A DNA stretch of 39,544 bases from an uncultured Eubacteriales bacterium. GTDB taxonomy: Bacteria; Bacillota; Clostridia; Oscillospirales; Oscillospiraceae. Positions 1-9,174 of this stretch are shown here, in pieces. The position numbers were made by a program, and so were the translations under genes. Position 1 is the first letter of the stretch, and each line of letters opens with the position of its first letter. The stretch spans positions 1 through 39,544 of the forward strand of contig ONGJ01000037.1 in assembly GCA_900317375.1 (NCBI GenBank). The letters are read 5' to 3'. Below the pieces are notes generated by a model that was not told where the DNA came from, ran no database searches, and saw only the letters and a program-made list of their open reading frames with translations.

Positions 1-540
<540 letters not shown>

Positions 541-608
541 TTTAATAATCCTCCTGAATTAATAATGTCTTTTTCAAACTGATGCGGAATGTAAAATCCG
601 CAGGCTGT

Positions 609-2693
609 TTACCGGCCGAAGCCGGGTCTGCTGTTTACGAGCGCTTCCTGCAGATTCTTCGGAAGCTCAACAAAGTGGCTGGGCTCCATGCTGTAGGTCG
701 CCCGGCCCTGCGTCTTGCTGCGCAGGTCGGTTGCATAGCCGAACATGGTGGAAAGCGGCACGCTGCTGGTGATGATCGCGGTGCCGTTGTGGATATCCGT
801 TCCCGTGATCTGGCCGCGCCGGGCGTTGATGTCGCCGATGACGTCGCCCATATAATCGTCCGGAGCTGTAACCACAACCTTCATGATCGGCTCCAGCAGG
901 GTGGGATCCGCCTTCTCGCAGGCCTCCTTGAAGGCCATGCTGCCGCAGATCTTGAATGCGAGCTCGGAAGAGTCGACCTCGTGGAAGGAACCGTCGATCA
1001 GGGTGCACTTGACGTCCACGACCTGATAGCCGGCGAGCACGCCCGAGAGCATGGCGCCCTGGATGCCCTGATCCACGCAGGGGATGTATTCCTTGGGGAT
1101 CGCACCGCCCGTGATCTTGTTGACGAACTCGTATCCCTTGCCGGTTTCGTTCGGCTCGATCGTGAGCTTGACATGGGCGAACTGGCCCTTGCCGCCGGTC
1201 TGCCGGACATAGCGGGTATCCACCGTCGCCGACTTGCGGATGGTCTCCTTGTAGGAAACCTGAGGCTTGCCGACGTTGGCCTCCACCTTGAACTCGCGGA
1301 GCAGTCTGTCCACGATGATTTCCAGATGCAGCTCACCCATGCCGGCGATAATGGTCTGGCCCGTCTCCTCGTCCGTATAGGTCTTGAAGGTCGGGTCCTC
1401 CTCTGCCAGCTTCTGCAGGGCGATGGCCATCTTTTCCTGGCCGGCCTTCGTCTTGGGCTCAATCGCCACGCGGATGACCGGTTCGGGGAATTCCATCGAT
1501 TCCAGAACAATGGGATGCTTCTCATCGCAGAGGGTATCGCCCGTCGTCGTGTTCTTCAGGCCCACCGCTGCCGCGATGTCACCGGAAAAGACGTGGTCGA
1601 TGTCCTCTCTGTGGTTGGCATGCATCTGCAGGATGCGTCCGAGCCGCTCGCGCTGGCCCTTGGTCGAGTTCATAACCGTCTTGCCTGTTTCCAGGTTGCC
1701 GGAATACACCCGGAAGAAGCCGAGCTTGCCGACGAAGGGGTCGGTCATGATCTTGAAGGCGAGTGCCGAGAAAGGCGCCTCGTCGTTGGCTTCGCGGGTT
1801 TCGAGCTCGTCCGTCTTGGGATTCTTGCCTTCCACCGGAGGGACATCCAGCGGGGAGGGCATGTAATCCACGATTGCATCCAGAAGCTTCTGTACGCCTT
1901 TGTTTTTATAGGAAGTGCCGCAGGTCACGGGAACCATTTTCACCGCAACCGTGGCTTTGCGGATGGCATTGCGGATTTTTTCCGCCGGTACCTCCTCACC
2001 CGACAGATAACTCTCCATGATGTCATCGTCGAAATCGGAGACCGCCTCCAGGAGTTTGTCGCGATATTCTGCCGCCAGCTCGCGCAGGTCTTCCGGAATC
2101 TCCTCGTCTCGCTGATCCTTGCCGAGGTCATCGTAGTAGATGCGCGCCTTCATATCCACCAGGTCGATAATACCCTGGAAGCTTTCCTCCCTGCCGATCG
2201 GAAGCTGAATGGGAACCGCATTGCACTTCAATCTGTCATGTACCATATCCAGCACATGATAGAAATCGGCGCCCATGATATCCATCTTGTTCACGTAAAT
2301 CATACGGGGAACATGATAGTGGTCCGCCTGCCTCCAGACAGTCTCGGACTGAGGCTCCACGCCGCCCTTTGCACATAGCACGGTCACGCATCCGTCCAGC
2401 ACCCGCAGAGAGCGCTCGACCTCAACGGTAAAGTCTACGTGGCCCGGGGTATCGATGATGTTGATGCGGGTATCACGCCAGAAGCAGGTGGTCGCCGCAG
2501 AAGTGATGGTGATGCCTCTCTCCTGCTCCTGCGCCATCCAGTCCATGGTCGCGGTCCCCTCATGCGTCTCACCCAGCTTGTAATTGACGCCGGTGTAGAA
2601 CAGAATCCGTTCCGTCGTGGTGGTCTTGCCGGCATCAATGTGAGCCATGATTCCGATATTTCTCGTTTTTTCCAGTGAATACTTTCTGGGCAT
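609..2693 (-). CDS. fusA: Elongation factor G
   Basis: EF-G is the translational GTPase that drives translocation and helps recycle ribosomes. The 694-residue length is normal for the family. The P-loop AHIDAGKTT is at residues 17-25, DTPGHVDF at 81-88 and NKMD at about 135-138, followed by the usual domains II to V, including the domain IV region with GKGQFAHV and [17 protein letters not shown]. The ATG at 2693 has an AGGAG box 8-9 bases upstream. It lies between rpsG (21-base gap) and tuf, as in the classical str operon, so it is expected to be co-transcribed from the promoter before rpsL. A family member conferring ribosome protection (TetM-like) is excluded by the housekeeping context and sequence. 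Confidence 0.98.
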   Translation of the reverse strand: MPRKYSLEKTRNIGIMAHIDAGKTTTTERILFYTGVNYKLGETHEGTATMDWMAQEQERGITITSAATTCFWRDTRINIIDTPGHVDFTVEVERSLRVLDGCVTVLCAKGGVEPQSETVWRQADHYHVPRMIYVNKMDIMGADFYHVLDMVHDRLKCNAVPIQLPIGREESFQGIIDLVDMKARIYYDDLGKDQRDEEIPEDLRELAAEYRDKLLEAVSDFDDDIMESYLSGEEVPAEKIRNAIRKATVAVKMVPVTCGTSYKNKGVQKLLDAIVDYMPSPLDVPPVEGKNPKTDELETREANDEAPFSALAFKIMTDPFVGKLGFFRVYSGNLETGKTVMNSTKGQRERLGRILQMHANHREDIDHVFSGDIAAAVGLKNTTTGDTLCDEKHPIVLESMEFPEPVIRVAIEPKTKAGQEKMAIALQKLAEEDPTFKTYTDEETGQTIIAGMGELHLEIIVDRLLREFKVEANVGKPQVSYKETIRKSATVDTRYVRQTGGKGQFAHVKLTIEPNETGKGYEFVNKITGGAIPKEYIPCVDQGIQGAMLSGVLAGYQVVDVKCTLIDGSFHEVDSSELAFKICGSMAFKEACEKADPTLLEPIMKVVVTAPDDYMGDVIGDINARRGQITGTDIHNGTAIITSSVPLSTMFGYATDLRSKTQGRATYSMEPSHFVELPKNLQEALVNSRPGFGR

Positions 2694-2714
2694 ATTATGC
2701 TGCTCCTGAAATGA

Positions 2715-3185
2715 TTACCATCTGAAATGCGCGAAGGCCTTGTTGGCTTCGGCATTCTTGTGCATATCCTCGCGCTTCTTGACAGCAGCGCCGAGGTTGT
2801 TGCATGCGTCCATGATTTCGCCTGCAAGGCGTTCCTTCATGGTCTTTTCGCTGCGCTTGCGGGAATAATCCACCAGCCAGCGAAGTGCCAGCGTCTGACG
2901 TCTGGCAGGCCGAACCTCGATAGGCACCTGATAGGTTGCGCCACCGACACGGCGTGCCTTGACCTCGAGAGCGGGCATGATGTTGTTCATGGCTTCGGTG
3001 AAAGCATCAAGGGGTTCCTTTCCGGTCTTCTCCTTGATGATGTCAAAAGCACCGTAAACAACCTTCTGAGCAACACCCTTTTTGCCGTCCAGCATAACAC
3101 CGTTGATGAGCTTGGTCACCAGAACGCTGTTGTAAACAGGATCAGGCAAAATTTCTCTCTTGGGAACATTACCTCTTCTGGGCAC
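2715..3185 (-). CDS. rpsG: 30S ribosomal protein S7
   Basis: S7 nucleates assembly of the head of the 30S subunit and contacts the E-site tRNA. I place the start at the GTG at 3185, giving 156 residues, the usual S7 length, beginning (M)[19 protein letters not shown]. An AAGGAGG box lies 8 bases upstream of this GTG. An ATG six codons further upstream overlaps that box and would add a non-conserved extension. The conserved block [16 protein letters not shown] and the segment [20 protein letters not shown] are intact. It sits between rpsL and fusA. A 177-base gap separates it from rpsL, longer than usual, in which I see no gene. Confidence 0.97.
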   Translation of the reverse strand: MPRRGNVPKREILPDPVYNSVLVTKLINGVMLDGKKGVAQKVVYGAFDIIKEKTGKEPLDAFTEAMNNIMPALEVKARRVGGATYQVPIEVRPARRQTLALRWLVDYSRKRSEKTMKERLAGEIMDACNNLGAAVKKREDMHKNAEANKAFAHFRW

Positions 3186-3362
3186 GTTGCTTCCCTCCTT
3201 CATTAAAAAATGGAATCACAGGTACTCGAACGCGCACTGCGCGTCCGCTGCGCCCTGAGGTTTACATTCCGGCTTTCCGCCTTCTCCGCCGTCATGCGGG
3301 AAGCGCGTTGGAAAGCCTTTCATCTATATAAACGACAGGGCAGTTTGCCGCCGTAGAAATCT

Positions 3363-3788
3363 TTACTTTTTCTTTGCAGCTTTCGGTCTCTTCGCGCCGT
3401 ACTTTGAACGTCCCTGCATACGGCCCGTGACGCCCTGGGCATCCAGAGTCCCGCGGATGATGTGGTAACGCACACCGGGAAGGTCCTTGACACGGCCGCC
3501 GCGGATCATGACCACAGAGTGCTCCTGCAGGTTGTGGCCGATACCGGGGATGTAAGCAGTGACCTCGTAGCCGTTCGTGAGACGGACACGCGCGATTTTC
3601 CGCAGAGCAGAGTTCGGCTTCTTGGGGGTCGAGGTACGCACCGCGGTGCAGACGCCTCTCTTCTGGGGCGAGCTCTGGTTGGTCTCCTTGTTGCGCAGGG
3701 TGTTCATGCTCTTCTGCAGTGCAGGAGAGGTGGACTTGTAGGTGACCTGTTCTCTGCCTTTTCTCACCAGCTGGTTAAAGGTTGGCAT
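3363..3788 (-). CDS. rpsL: 30S ribosomal protein S12
   Basis: S12 lies at the decoding centre and affects translational accuracy; it is the classic streptomycin-resistance locus. The start at 3788 gives 141 residues beginning [14 protein letters not shown], with AAAGGAGG about 6 bases upstream. An open frame continues further upstream but is not conserved in sequence. The signature [20 protein letters not shown] and the loop [26 protein letters not shown] are intact. Lysines occupy the [11 protein letters not shown] block where resistance substitutions fall, so no resistance change is evident by eye. It is the first gene of the str operon, about 90 bases downstream of a near-consensus promoter. 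Confidence 0.98.
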   Translation of the reverse strand: MPTFNQLVRKGREQVTYKSTSPALQKSMNTLRNKETNQSSPQKRGVCTAVRTSTPKKPNSALRKIARVRLTNGYEVTAYIPGIGHNLQEHSVVMIRGGRVKDLPGVRYHIIRGTLDAQGVTGRMQGRSKYGAKRPKAAKKK

Positions 3789-3882
3789 TGTTTTCCTCCT
3801 TTCTTCCGTACTTTTTCCGGCCCCCTGCCGGGGTGCCGAAGTGCGCAGTACGCCCCTCATGGGCAAATCCACGCAATTGGTG

Positions 3883-3911
3883 ATTATAGCAAAAGAAAAG
3901 GGAGACGTCAA
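3883..3911 (-). promoter_or_regulatory. Sigma-A promoter of the rpsL-rpsG-fusA-tuf operon
   Basis: Read on the minus strand there is TTGACG (3906-3911), a 17-base spacer, and a perfect TATAAT (3883-3888) preceded by TGC, an extended -10. Transcription would start near 3876, leaving a leader of roughly 90 bases before rpsL. The -35 and spacer lie inside a hairpin that could terminate the upstream esterase transcript. Confidence 0.9.
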
Positions 3912-3927
3912 GAATTTTCTCCCTTTT
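3892..3927 (-). terminator. Probable terminator of the esterase operon, overlapping the rpsL promoter
   Basis: On the minus strand AAAAGGGAGA (3918-3927) pairs perfectly with TCTCCCTTTT (3896-3905) around a 12-base loop, followed by a T-rich run. It sits 71 bases past the esterase stop. The -35 box of the rpsL promoter is in the loop and spacer, so the same bases may end one operon and start the next. Confidence 0.65.
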
Positions 3928-3998
3928 CTACAAAATTTTTTATTGGTTTTTGTAAGTTTTGCCGAGGTGCCGTTTTTGGCCTTCCGGCACTCTCGCCG

Positions 3999-5153
3999 TC
4001 AGCTCGTCGTCAGGGGATTCTCGTCCCGGAAAAACAGCTGCAGCGAGTTGAAAAGCCCGCAGAGATAGCTGTGATCTTCGTGCCCCCAGCCCGTAATCAT
4101 TGTAAACAGGATATTGTCCTCGGTAAACGGACCGCCGCAGTATTTCAGATTGTAAACCGAGCGCTGCGCCGCCATGCAGTCATCATATTCACCCATCGAG
4201 AGGTACAGCAGCTTCAGCGGCAGATCCTGCGTGCCGGTATTTGTCCATCCGTTCATGAGATAGCCCGGGTCGATCTCACCCCCGCCGCAGAAGGTGTACC
4301 AGGCCGCAAGGTCATAGTTATCGGCGATCACGCTGAGATAGCCGGCATAGGCGCCGAAGCTGGCACCCAGCACGCCGAAATGCTCTCGGGCCGCGCGGAG
4401 CGCTTCCCGGCTTCCGTCGGAAGCATAGGTGGCATAGTGCTCGGCCACATAGGGCAGCAGGTCGTTCCCGACCTCATGCATGAACTGGGTATAATCATAG
4501 CTGTTGCCTGTCCAGTGCGGCTGGTGATCGATCAGATAGATGCAGGGCGCAATGACGATCAGCGGACGGCACCAGCCCTCCTCGAACATCCGGTCCAGCA
4601 TATTCGGCACCGAGACCGGGATCACATCATCCTCCGTGCGGTATTCGCGGGGCTTGAGCAGCCAGAAGCGGTGGTCCGCCCCGGCGCAGTGCAGCAGCAT
4701 CAGCACGTCATACTCTTTGTTCTCATCATAGCCCCAGGGAAGGTAGACGGCCAGATCCTTTTCGATCTCATCCGGGCTGCCGGACTGATAGTCGCGCGTT
4801 TTGTACTGTACGACCTCCACCGTACCCCTGTGCTCAGCCGGGCTGAAAAGATTCTCGTCCAGATTGTCGGTGCACAGACTCAGCTCCCGCAGGGGCGGCA
4901 GGGTGGGCTCCGGTGTCGGTTCCGGCGTGGGTTCGGGTGTCGGCTCCGGCGTCGTTTCCGGCGCCGAAACTGCCTCCGGAGAAGCCGGCGCTTCCTCCGC
5001 CGCAGCGGTCGGCGTCCCAGCTCCTTCCGGCGGGCTTTCTTCCGCCGTTCGGGTTCTCTGAATCCGAACCGCTGTCAGGGCGGCCAGCAGAAGCACCAGA
5101 AAGACCAGCAGCAGAGCGCCTGCGATTTTCCGGAGTTTAGAGGAAGATGTCAT
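3999..5153 (-). CDS. Membrane-anchored CE1/esterase-D-like alpha/beta hydrolase
   Basis: This 384-residue protein is a predicted extracellular esterase. A single hydrophobic segment at about residues 9-29, without a lipobox, suggests an N-terminal membrane anchor. Next comes a Pro/Thr/Glu/Ala-rich linker (about 35-88) with four PEPT repeats, then an alpha/beta-hydrolase domain. The nucleophile elbow is GASFG with Ser265, and the likely catalytic His lies in GWGHEDHSYL (His358 or His361). The fold resembles feruloyl/acetyl xylan esterase-type CE1 enzymes and S-formylglutathione hydrolase. The substrate is unknown. Its start overlaps the glycosyltransferase gene by 17 bases and has a GGAGGAG box, so the two are probably translated together. 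Role in a cell-surface glycan or glycolipid is an inference. Confidence 0.8.
   Translation of the reverse strand: MTSSSKLRKIAGALLLVFLVLLLAALTAVRIQRTRTAEESPPEGAGTPTAAAEEAPASPEAVSAPETTPEPTPEPTPEPTPEPTLPPLRELSLCTDNLDENLFSPAEHRGTVEVVQYKTRDYQSGSPDEIEKDLAVYLPWGYDENKEYDVLMLLHCAGADHRFWLLKPREYRTEDDVIPVSVPNMLDRMFEEGWCRPLIVIAPCIYLIDHQPHWTGNSYDYTQFMHEVGNDLLPYVAEHYATYASDGSREALRAAREHFGVLGASFGAYAGYLSVIADNYDLAAWYTFCGGGEIDPGYLMNGWTNTGTQDLPLKLLYLSMGEYDDCMAAQRSVYNLKYCGGPFTEDNILFTMITGWGHEDHSYLCGLFNSLQLFFRDENPLTTS
4903..4953 (-). repeat. PEPT tetrapeptide repeat in the esterase linker
   Basis: Four tandem 12-base units encode PEPT repeats between the membrane anchor and the hydrolase domain. Such linkers commonly span the cell wall, and unit number can vary by slippage. 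The third-base changes between units show the repeat is not freshly duplicated. Confidence 0.7.
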
Positions 5154-6510
5154 AGAACTCCTCCAGGTTCTCTTCCAGGGCGCTGCTGAGGCGGCTGCGC
5201 AGTTCCTTCCGCCGGGCGTCGCCGGTGCCGATGGCGTTCATCAGCTCTCCGATTCCGTTCAGCAGTTCGTCCCGCGGTTTTTCATGCTTCGGGTACCTGC
5301 CTGCGCGATAGTTTTCGATTACAATTCGGTAGCGCTCCACCGCGGTTTTGACCGCGGCGTCCCAGGAGATGTAAAGATCCCGCAGGGCTCCTTCGCCGAT
5401 CTGCTTCATCTGTTCCGGAGAGCGGCATACCCGGCGGAGGCAGGCCGCCATCGAGGCTGCATTTTCCTCGATCAGGAGGCCGTTGACGCCGTCCGTCACA
5501 CCCTCGGATGCACAGCTGCCCCGGACCAGGACGCTGCCGAGACTGCAGGCCGCCGCCTCGCGAACAACCAGGCCGTTGGTATCGAAGGTCGAGGGGAAGA
5601 GGAACAGGTCCGCCCGGCAGTACCAGGCCCGTATGCGGTCGCGGTTCTGGATCGGTTCACAGAAGAACAGCTTTCCGTCCAGGCCGAGCTTCCGGCTGTA
5701 GGCGACGATTTCCTTCTTGTCCGTGCCGCCGCCGACAAACACCATCCGGAAATCCTCTCTGGCCTCGTCCAGCAGCTTCAGGGCATCCAGGGTGATGCGG
5801 ATTCCCTTGTACCACATCATTCTGCCGACAAACAGAAACACCGGAACCCCGTCCGGCAGATCGAAGCCCTCCGTCACGGCACGGACCAGCCCGTCCGGCA
5901 CCCGGCCGGTGGGAAAATCCACCCCGTTCGGCATGACCAGATAATCGCCCTGGTACCCCAGCTTCCGCAGGTTTTCTCCGGCGCCGTTGGAAACGGTCCA
6001 GACCTCATCGCAGGCCGAGATGTTCTCCGCCAGGATTTTGGCCGCTTCCCCGCGCAGGATTTTCAGGCGGATGGCGTTGGCGATGTCGATATCGAATTTC
6101 GTGTGGTAGGTGAACACCAGCGGGACATCCAGGCGCTCACGCACCGAGCGCGCCAGCATCGTCGAGGTGATCGGGCAGTGGCTGTGGATGATGTCAAACT
6201 GCGATTTTTCGAGTCTGGCCGCAATCTCGGGCGAGAACGGAAGACCCGCCCGGTAGCCGACCAGCCTGGTCACATCGACGCTGGGGTAGCGGATGACCGG
6301 GAACGGGTAAACGCTGTCATCGGCTTTCGGATAATACGGGGTGACGACCGTCGCTTCGCCGTAATCCCGCGCAATGATCCGGGCGTAATTGGTCACGGCG
6401 TTGGACACGCCGTCGATGGCCGGCGGGAACGAATCGTTGATCAGGCAGACATGCAGGCTTTCCCCGTTGTCGCTTACGGAAGGAGTCTCAGAGGAAGGCA
6501 GCGCGCTCAT
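5137..6510 (-). CDS. GT4-family glycosyltransferase
   Basis: This 457-residue protein has the GT-B fold organisation of family GT4. The N-terminal Rossmann domain opens with LHVCLINDSFPPAIDGVSNA, a donor/acceptor-site motif typical of alpha-monoglucosyl-diacylglycerol synthases and related enzymes. DIIHSHCPITSTMLAR and VFTYHTKFDID follow. The nucleotide-sugar domain has FLFVGRMMWYKGI and the EX7E-like region FDTNGLVVREAAA. It probably glycosylates a membrane lipid or surface polymer; the exact acceptor cannot be read. The start shares an ATGA overlap with the end of the NUDIX gene, and its 3' end overlaps the esterase start by 17 bases. It therefore belongs to the folC-nudF-GT4-esterase operon. 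Confidence 0.88.
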   Translation of the reverse strand: MSALPSSETPSVSDNGESLHVCLINDSFPPAIDGVSNAVTNYARIIARDYGEATVVTPYYPKADDSVYPFPVIRYPSVDVTRLVGYRAGLPFSPEIAARLEKSQFDIIHSHCPITSTMLARSVRERLDVPLVFTYHTKFDIDIANAIRLKILRGEAAKILAENISACDEVWTVSNGAGENLRKLGYQGDYLVMPNGVDFPTGRVPDGLVRAVTEGFDLPDGVPVFLFVGRMMWYKGIRITLDALKLLDEAREDFRMVFVGGGTDKKEIVAYSRKLGLDGKLFFCEPIQNRDRIRAWYCRADLFLFPSTFDTNGLVVREAAACSLGSVLVRGSCASEGVTDGVNGLLIEENAASMAACLRRVCRSPEQMKQIGEGALRDLYISWDAAVKTAVERYRIVIENYRAGRYPKHEKPRDELLNGIGELMNAIGTGDARRKELRSRLSSALEENLEEFYDIFL

Positions 6511-7073
6511 CCTTCATTTTCCTTCTGTTTTTTCAGCAGCGCCGCCGCCTTTAAAATACCCGCCTGGGTCTTTCCGTCGGTGATGCGGCCCTGCAGAATC
6601 TCCTCGATCAGCTCGTCCATCGGGACAAAGGAGACGTTCAGAAACTCGCCCTCATCCAGATGCTGTTCGCCCCTGTGCAGTCCCTGCGCCAGGTACATGG
6701 TGATCTTCTCGTCGGAATAGGCGGCCGCGGGGTAATAGAGCCCCATATCCGTCCAGCGGTCGGCGGTAATGCCGGTCTCCTCCTTCAGCTCGCGCTGGGC
6801 GGCATGCAGACGATCTTCCTCCCGGCTGTCCAGTTTTCCGGCAGGGATCTCGGTAATCACCTGATCGATCGGGTAGCGGTACTGGCGCTCGACGACAACC
6901 TTCCCGTCGTCCGTCACCGGCACCACGCAGACGGCGCCCACATGACGGATCAGTTCGCGGAAGCTCTCCTGGCCGTTCGGCAGACGTATCTGGTCCCGCT
7001 TGACATTCAGAATCACCCCGTTGAACAGATCTTCGCTCGAGATCTGTGTTTCTCTCATTTTCTTTTCTTCCAT
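6507..7073 (-). CDS. nudF: NUDIX hydrolase, ADP-ribose pyrophosphatase type
   Basis: This 188-residue protein probably hydrolyses ADP-ribose to AMP and ribose 5-phosphate. The NUDIX box is GKLDSREEDRLHAAQRELKE followed by ETGI. It carries one more residue between the first Gly and the Glu than the textbook G-x5-E-x7-RE spacing, but the catalytic REL-x-EE-x-G helix is intact. The upstream segment VVVERQYRYPIDQVITEIPAGK is typical of the ADPRase subgroup. AGGAAGGA precedes the ATG at 7073. It lies 37 bases after the folC fusion and overlaps the glycosyltransferase start by four bases (ATGA). The gene symbol follows the Bacillus enzyme and is by family resemblance only. Confidence 0.9.
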   Translation of the reverse strand: MEEKKMRETQISSEDLFNGVILNVKRDQIRLPNGQESFRELIRHVGAVCVVPVTDDGKVVVERQYRYPIDQVITEIPAGKLDSREEDRLHAAQRELKEETGITADRWTDMGLYYPAAAYSDEKITMYLAQGLHRGEQHLDEGEFLNVSFVPMDELIEEILQGRITDGKTQAGILKAAALLKKQKENEG

Positions 7074-7110
7074 GATATCCTTCCTCGCAGAAATCTGTTT
7101 TCTCTCGTAT

Positions 7111-8985
7111 TTATTCCGTCTTTTCGGTAATCATTCGCCGGATCGGGAAATCGGTTGGGACCGTTTTGACTTCCGGCAGGCGCTGGGCCTCAAAGGCGAT
7201 CAGAATCTTTTCGGCGTCCGGCCGGAGCTGCGGCAGGTATCGGTCATAAAAGCCTTTCCCGTGTCCGATCCGTCCGCCGTGTCCGTCAAAGGCCACGCAG
7301 GGCACGACCACGAGGTCGATGTCCTCCGGCCTGACAGGACGTGAACAGTCTTCCTTCGGTTCACGGATTCCGAAGGCGCCGGGCTTCAGCATGCATGCAA
7401 AGCCGACCCCGCTGTCTGCGGTACGGGCTTCCATGCTCCCGTCACTTCGGCAGAGAGGGAAGGCGACCTGCATGCCTTCCTCCTCTGCCCAGCTGTTGAA
7501 CGCATCCACATTCACCTCGTCCCAGGCTGCCGCATAGGAGAAGATGTGCCGGATCTCCTTTTCCGTCCGGAGTTTCTGTACCGTCTCCTTCAGCTTTGCG
7601 CAGATGGCGCGGCCGGCCTCTTCGCGCTGAGAAAGGCTCAGCGCCCGGCGCGCGCTGAGCGCCTGCTTTCGCTGAAAGCGCTTGACGACATCGGCGGCCT
7701 CGGTCCGAATGCGGCCGGCAGAATAGAGCGAACCGAAGGCGACCACCGGCCTTTCGAGCTCCAGCGCCGCTGCAATGGCGTCCGGGATTTCCTCCACACT
7801 GACAACCGGCAGGCCCGTCCTCTCGCTGCGGATAAGCTCCGCCAGTTTTTCTGCAGGCAGGGCGCGGGGGCTTTCGGGGGTGATGCAGACATAGGCGGCG
7901 CCGTAGGGGGCCAGCAGCTCGAGCGTCCGGCGGTAATCCTTGTCCGCCAGCATGCCGAAGAGGAAGGTCACCCCGGCCCGGCCGTTCTCATCGGCCAGGT
8001 ATTCCCGGATATTCTCGGCCAGAGCCTCAGCGCACTGCGGGTTGTGGCCGCCGTCCAGGATCAGGATCGGCTCGCGGCTCAGCACCTCGAAGCGGGCCGG
8101 CCATTCCGTCAGGGCAAGGCCGCGTTCCACCGCCTCATCCGGCAGGACGATACCGCGGTCCCGCAGAGCTTCCACGGTCTTCAGGGCCGTTGCGGCATTG
8201 CGCAGCTGATGCCCGCCCAGCAGCGAAAGCCGGTATTCCCTTCCCCGATACCGAAAGCGCTGTCCGTCCAGACCGTGCCCGAGGGGTTCCAGCACGTCTT
8301 CTCCATCCTGTGCATCGGATGCAACAGCCGGTGCCTCGTAGAGAGGGATCATCCTGTCGCGGCAGATTTCGCGGATCACTGCCATGGCCTCCGGCGCGCT
8401 GCGGTAGCTGACGGCAGCGGAGCCGCGTTTCAAAATGCCGCATTTGGTACGGGCAATCTCTTCCAGGGTGCTGCCAAGATACTCTGTATGGTCCAGGCCG
8501 ATGTTGGTAATGACGGCAGCCTCGGGCGGATCAATGATATTGGTGGAATCCATCGCGCCGCCCATGCCCACTTCGAGCACAACATAGTCGCAGCGCATCT
8601 GGCGGAAATAGAGCATGCCGATGGCCGTGATTATCTCAAATTGGCTGGGGTGGTCCTCCATGGCGTCGGCCTGAACGGCGACCAGCGCGGTGATGGCGGC
8701 AAGTGCTGCCTCGGTGATATATTCTCCGTTCACCTGGATACGCTCGCGGAAATCCTGCAGGTGCGGCGACGGATAAAAGCCGGTACAGAAGCCAGCCTCC
8801 CGCAGGATCCGCTCGATCATGGCACAGGTGCTCCCCTTGCCGTTTGTTCCGGCCACGTGGATGAATCGCAGATCCTTCTGGGGATTGCCCAGCCTCTCGA
8901 GCAGCTCCCGGGTTCTGTCGAGGCCCAGGCGCGTGCTGCTCCAGGTATAGTCGTTGATATAGGCAATTGCCTCCTGAACAGTCAT
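7111..8985 (-). CDS. folC: Fusion of folylpolyglutamate/dihydrofolate synthase with 5-formyltetrahydrofolate cyclo-ligase
   Basis: One 624-residue frame joins two folate enzymes. Residues 1 to about 425 are FolC, which adds glutamate to folates (and may make dihydrofolate from dihydropteroate): the P-loop is VAGTNGKGSTCAMIERI, with SPHLQDFRERIQVNG, YVVLEVGMGGAMDSTN, NIGLDHTEYLG and ILDGGHNPQCAEALAENI. Residues from about 430 to the end are an MTHFS/FAU1-like domain, which converts 5-formyl-THF to 5,10-methenyl-THF: KRFQRKQALSARRALS at its start and VVVPCVAFDGHGGRIGHGKG followed by FYDRYL near the end. The start at 8985 (MTVQEAIAYINDYTW) has AAGGAAG 6 bases upstream. The frame is open further upstream but there it runs antisense to cca. 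It leads the operon with nudF. Confidence 0.9.
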   Translation of the reverse strand: MTVQEAIAYINDYTWSSTRLGLDRTRELLERLGNPQKDLRFIHVAGTNGKGSTCAMIERILREAGFCTGFYPSPHLQDFRERIQVNGEYITEAALAAITALVAVQADAMEDHPSQFEIITAIGMLYFRQMRCDYVVLEVGMGGAMDSTNIIDPPEAAVITNIGLDHTEYLGSTLEEIARTKCGILKRGSAAVSYRSAPEAMAVIREICRDRMIPLYEAPAVASDAQDGEDVLEPLGHGLDGQRFRYRGREYRLSLLGGHQLRNAATALKTVEALRDRGIVLPDEAVERGLALTEWPARFEVLSREPILILDGGHNPQCAEALAENIREYLADENGRAGVTFLFGMLADKDYRRTLELLAPYGAAYVCITPESPRALPAEKLAELIRSERTGLPVVSVEEIPDAIAAALELERPVVAFGSLYSAGRIRTEAADVVKRFQRKQALSARRALSLSQREEAGRAICAKLKETVQKLRTEKEIRHIFSYAAAWDEVNVDAFNSWAEEEGMQVAFPLCRSDGSMEARTADSGVGFACMLKPGAFGIREPKEDCSRPVRPEDIDLVVVPCVAFDGHGGRIGHGKGFYDRYLPQLRPDAEKILIAFEAQRLPEVKTVPTDFPIRRMITEKTE

Positions 8986-9005
8986 ATCCAACTTCCTTTT
9001 CCGTG

Positions 9006-9033
9006 AGGGGCGGAGGCTTCCCTTCCCGCCCCT
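9006..9033 (-). promoter_or_regulatory. Hairpin in the folC leader
   Basis: AGGGGCGG (9006-9013) and CCGCCCCT (9026-9033) form a perfect 8-bp GC-rich stem between the folC promoter and its ribosome binding site. On the minus strand it is not followed by a T-run, so it is not an obvious terminator of folC. On the plus strand it is followed by TTCTTTTT, but no plus-strand gene ends here. Confidence 0.5.
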
Positions 9034-9049
9034 TCTTTTTACCTGCTGC

Positions 9050-9078
9050 ATCATATCACACCCGCCGTCATCCTGCAA
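9050..9078 (-). promoter_or_regulatory. Promoter of the folC-nudF-GT4-esterase operon
   Basis: On the minus strand TTGCAG (9073-9078), a 17-base spacer and TATGAT (9050-9055) match sigma-A spacing, with three and five of six consensus bases. The leader would be about 60 bases and contains a GC-rich hairpin. Confidence 0.6.
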
Positions 9079-9102
9079 GGAAAGAAAAGGAGCCCTCGGC
9101 TC

Positions 9103-9131
9103 TTTACGGAGGAGGGAGCCTGGGTTATAAT
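9103..9131 (+). promoter_or_regulatory. Promoter of cca
   Basis: TTTACG (9103-9108), a 17-base spacer and a perfect TATAAT (9126-9131) lie 44 bases before the cca start. It is divergent from the folC promoter, and the two -35 boxes are about 25 bases apart. Confidence 0.75.
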
Positions 9132-9174
9132 TGGGCGGGAAGCTATCATCATATGGAAAGGCGGTGAGCAGGAG

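Noticed and set aside
582-2378. 598-codon plus-strand frame over fusA
   Set aside because: Antisense shadow of a clear EF-G gene; composition is typical of reverse-frame reading in GC-rich genes.
3186-3362. Possible regulatory RNA between rpsL and rpsG
   Set aside because: The 177-base gap has some GC-rich repeats but no convincing long stem, promoter or ribosomal-protein leader fold.
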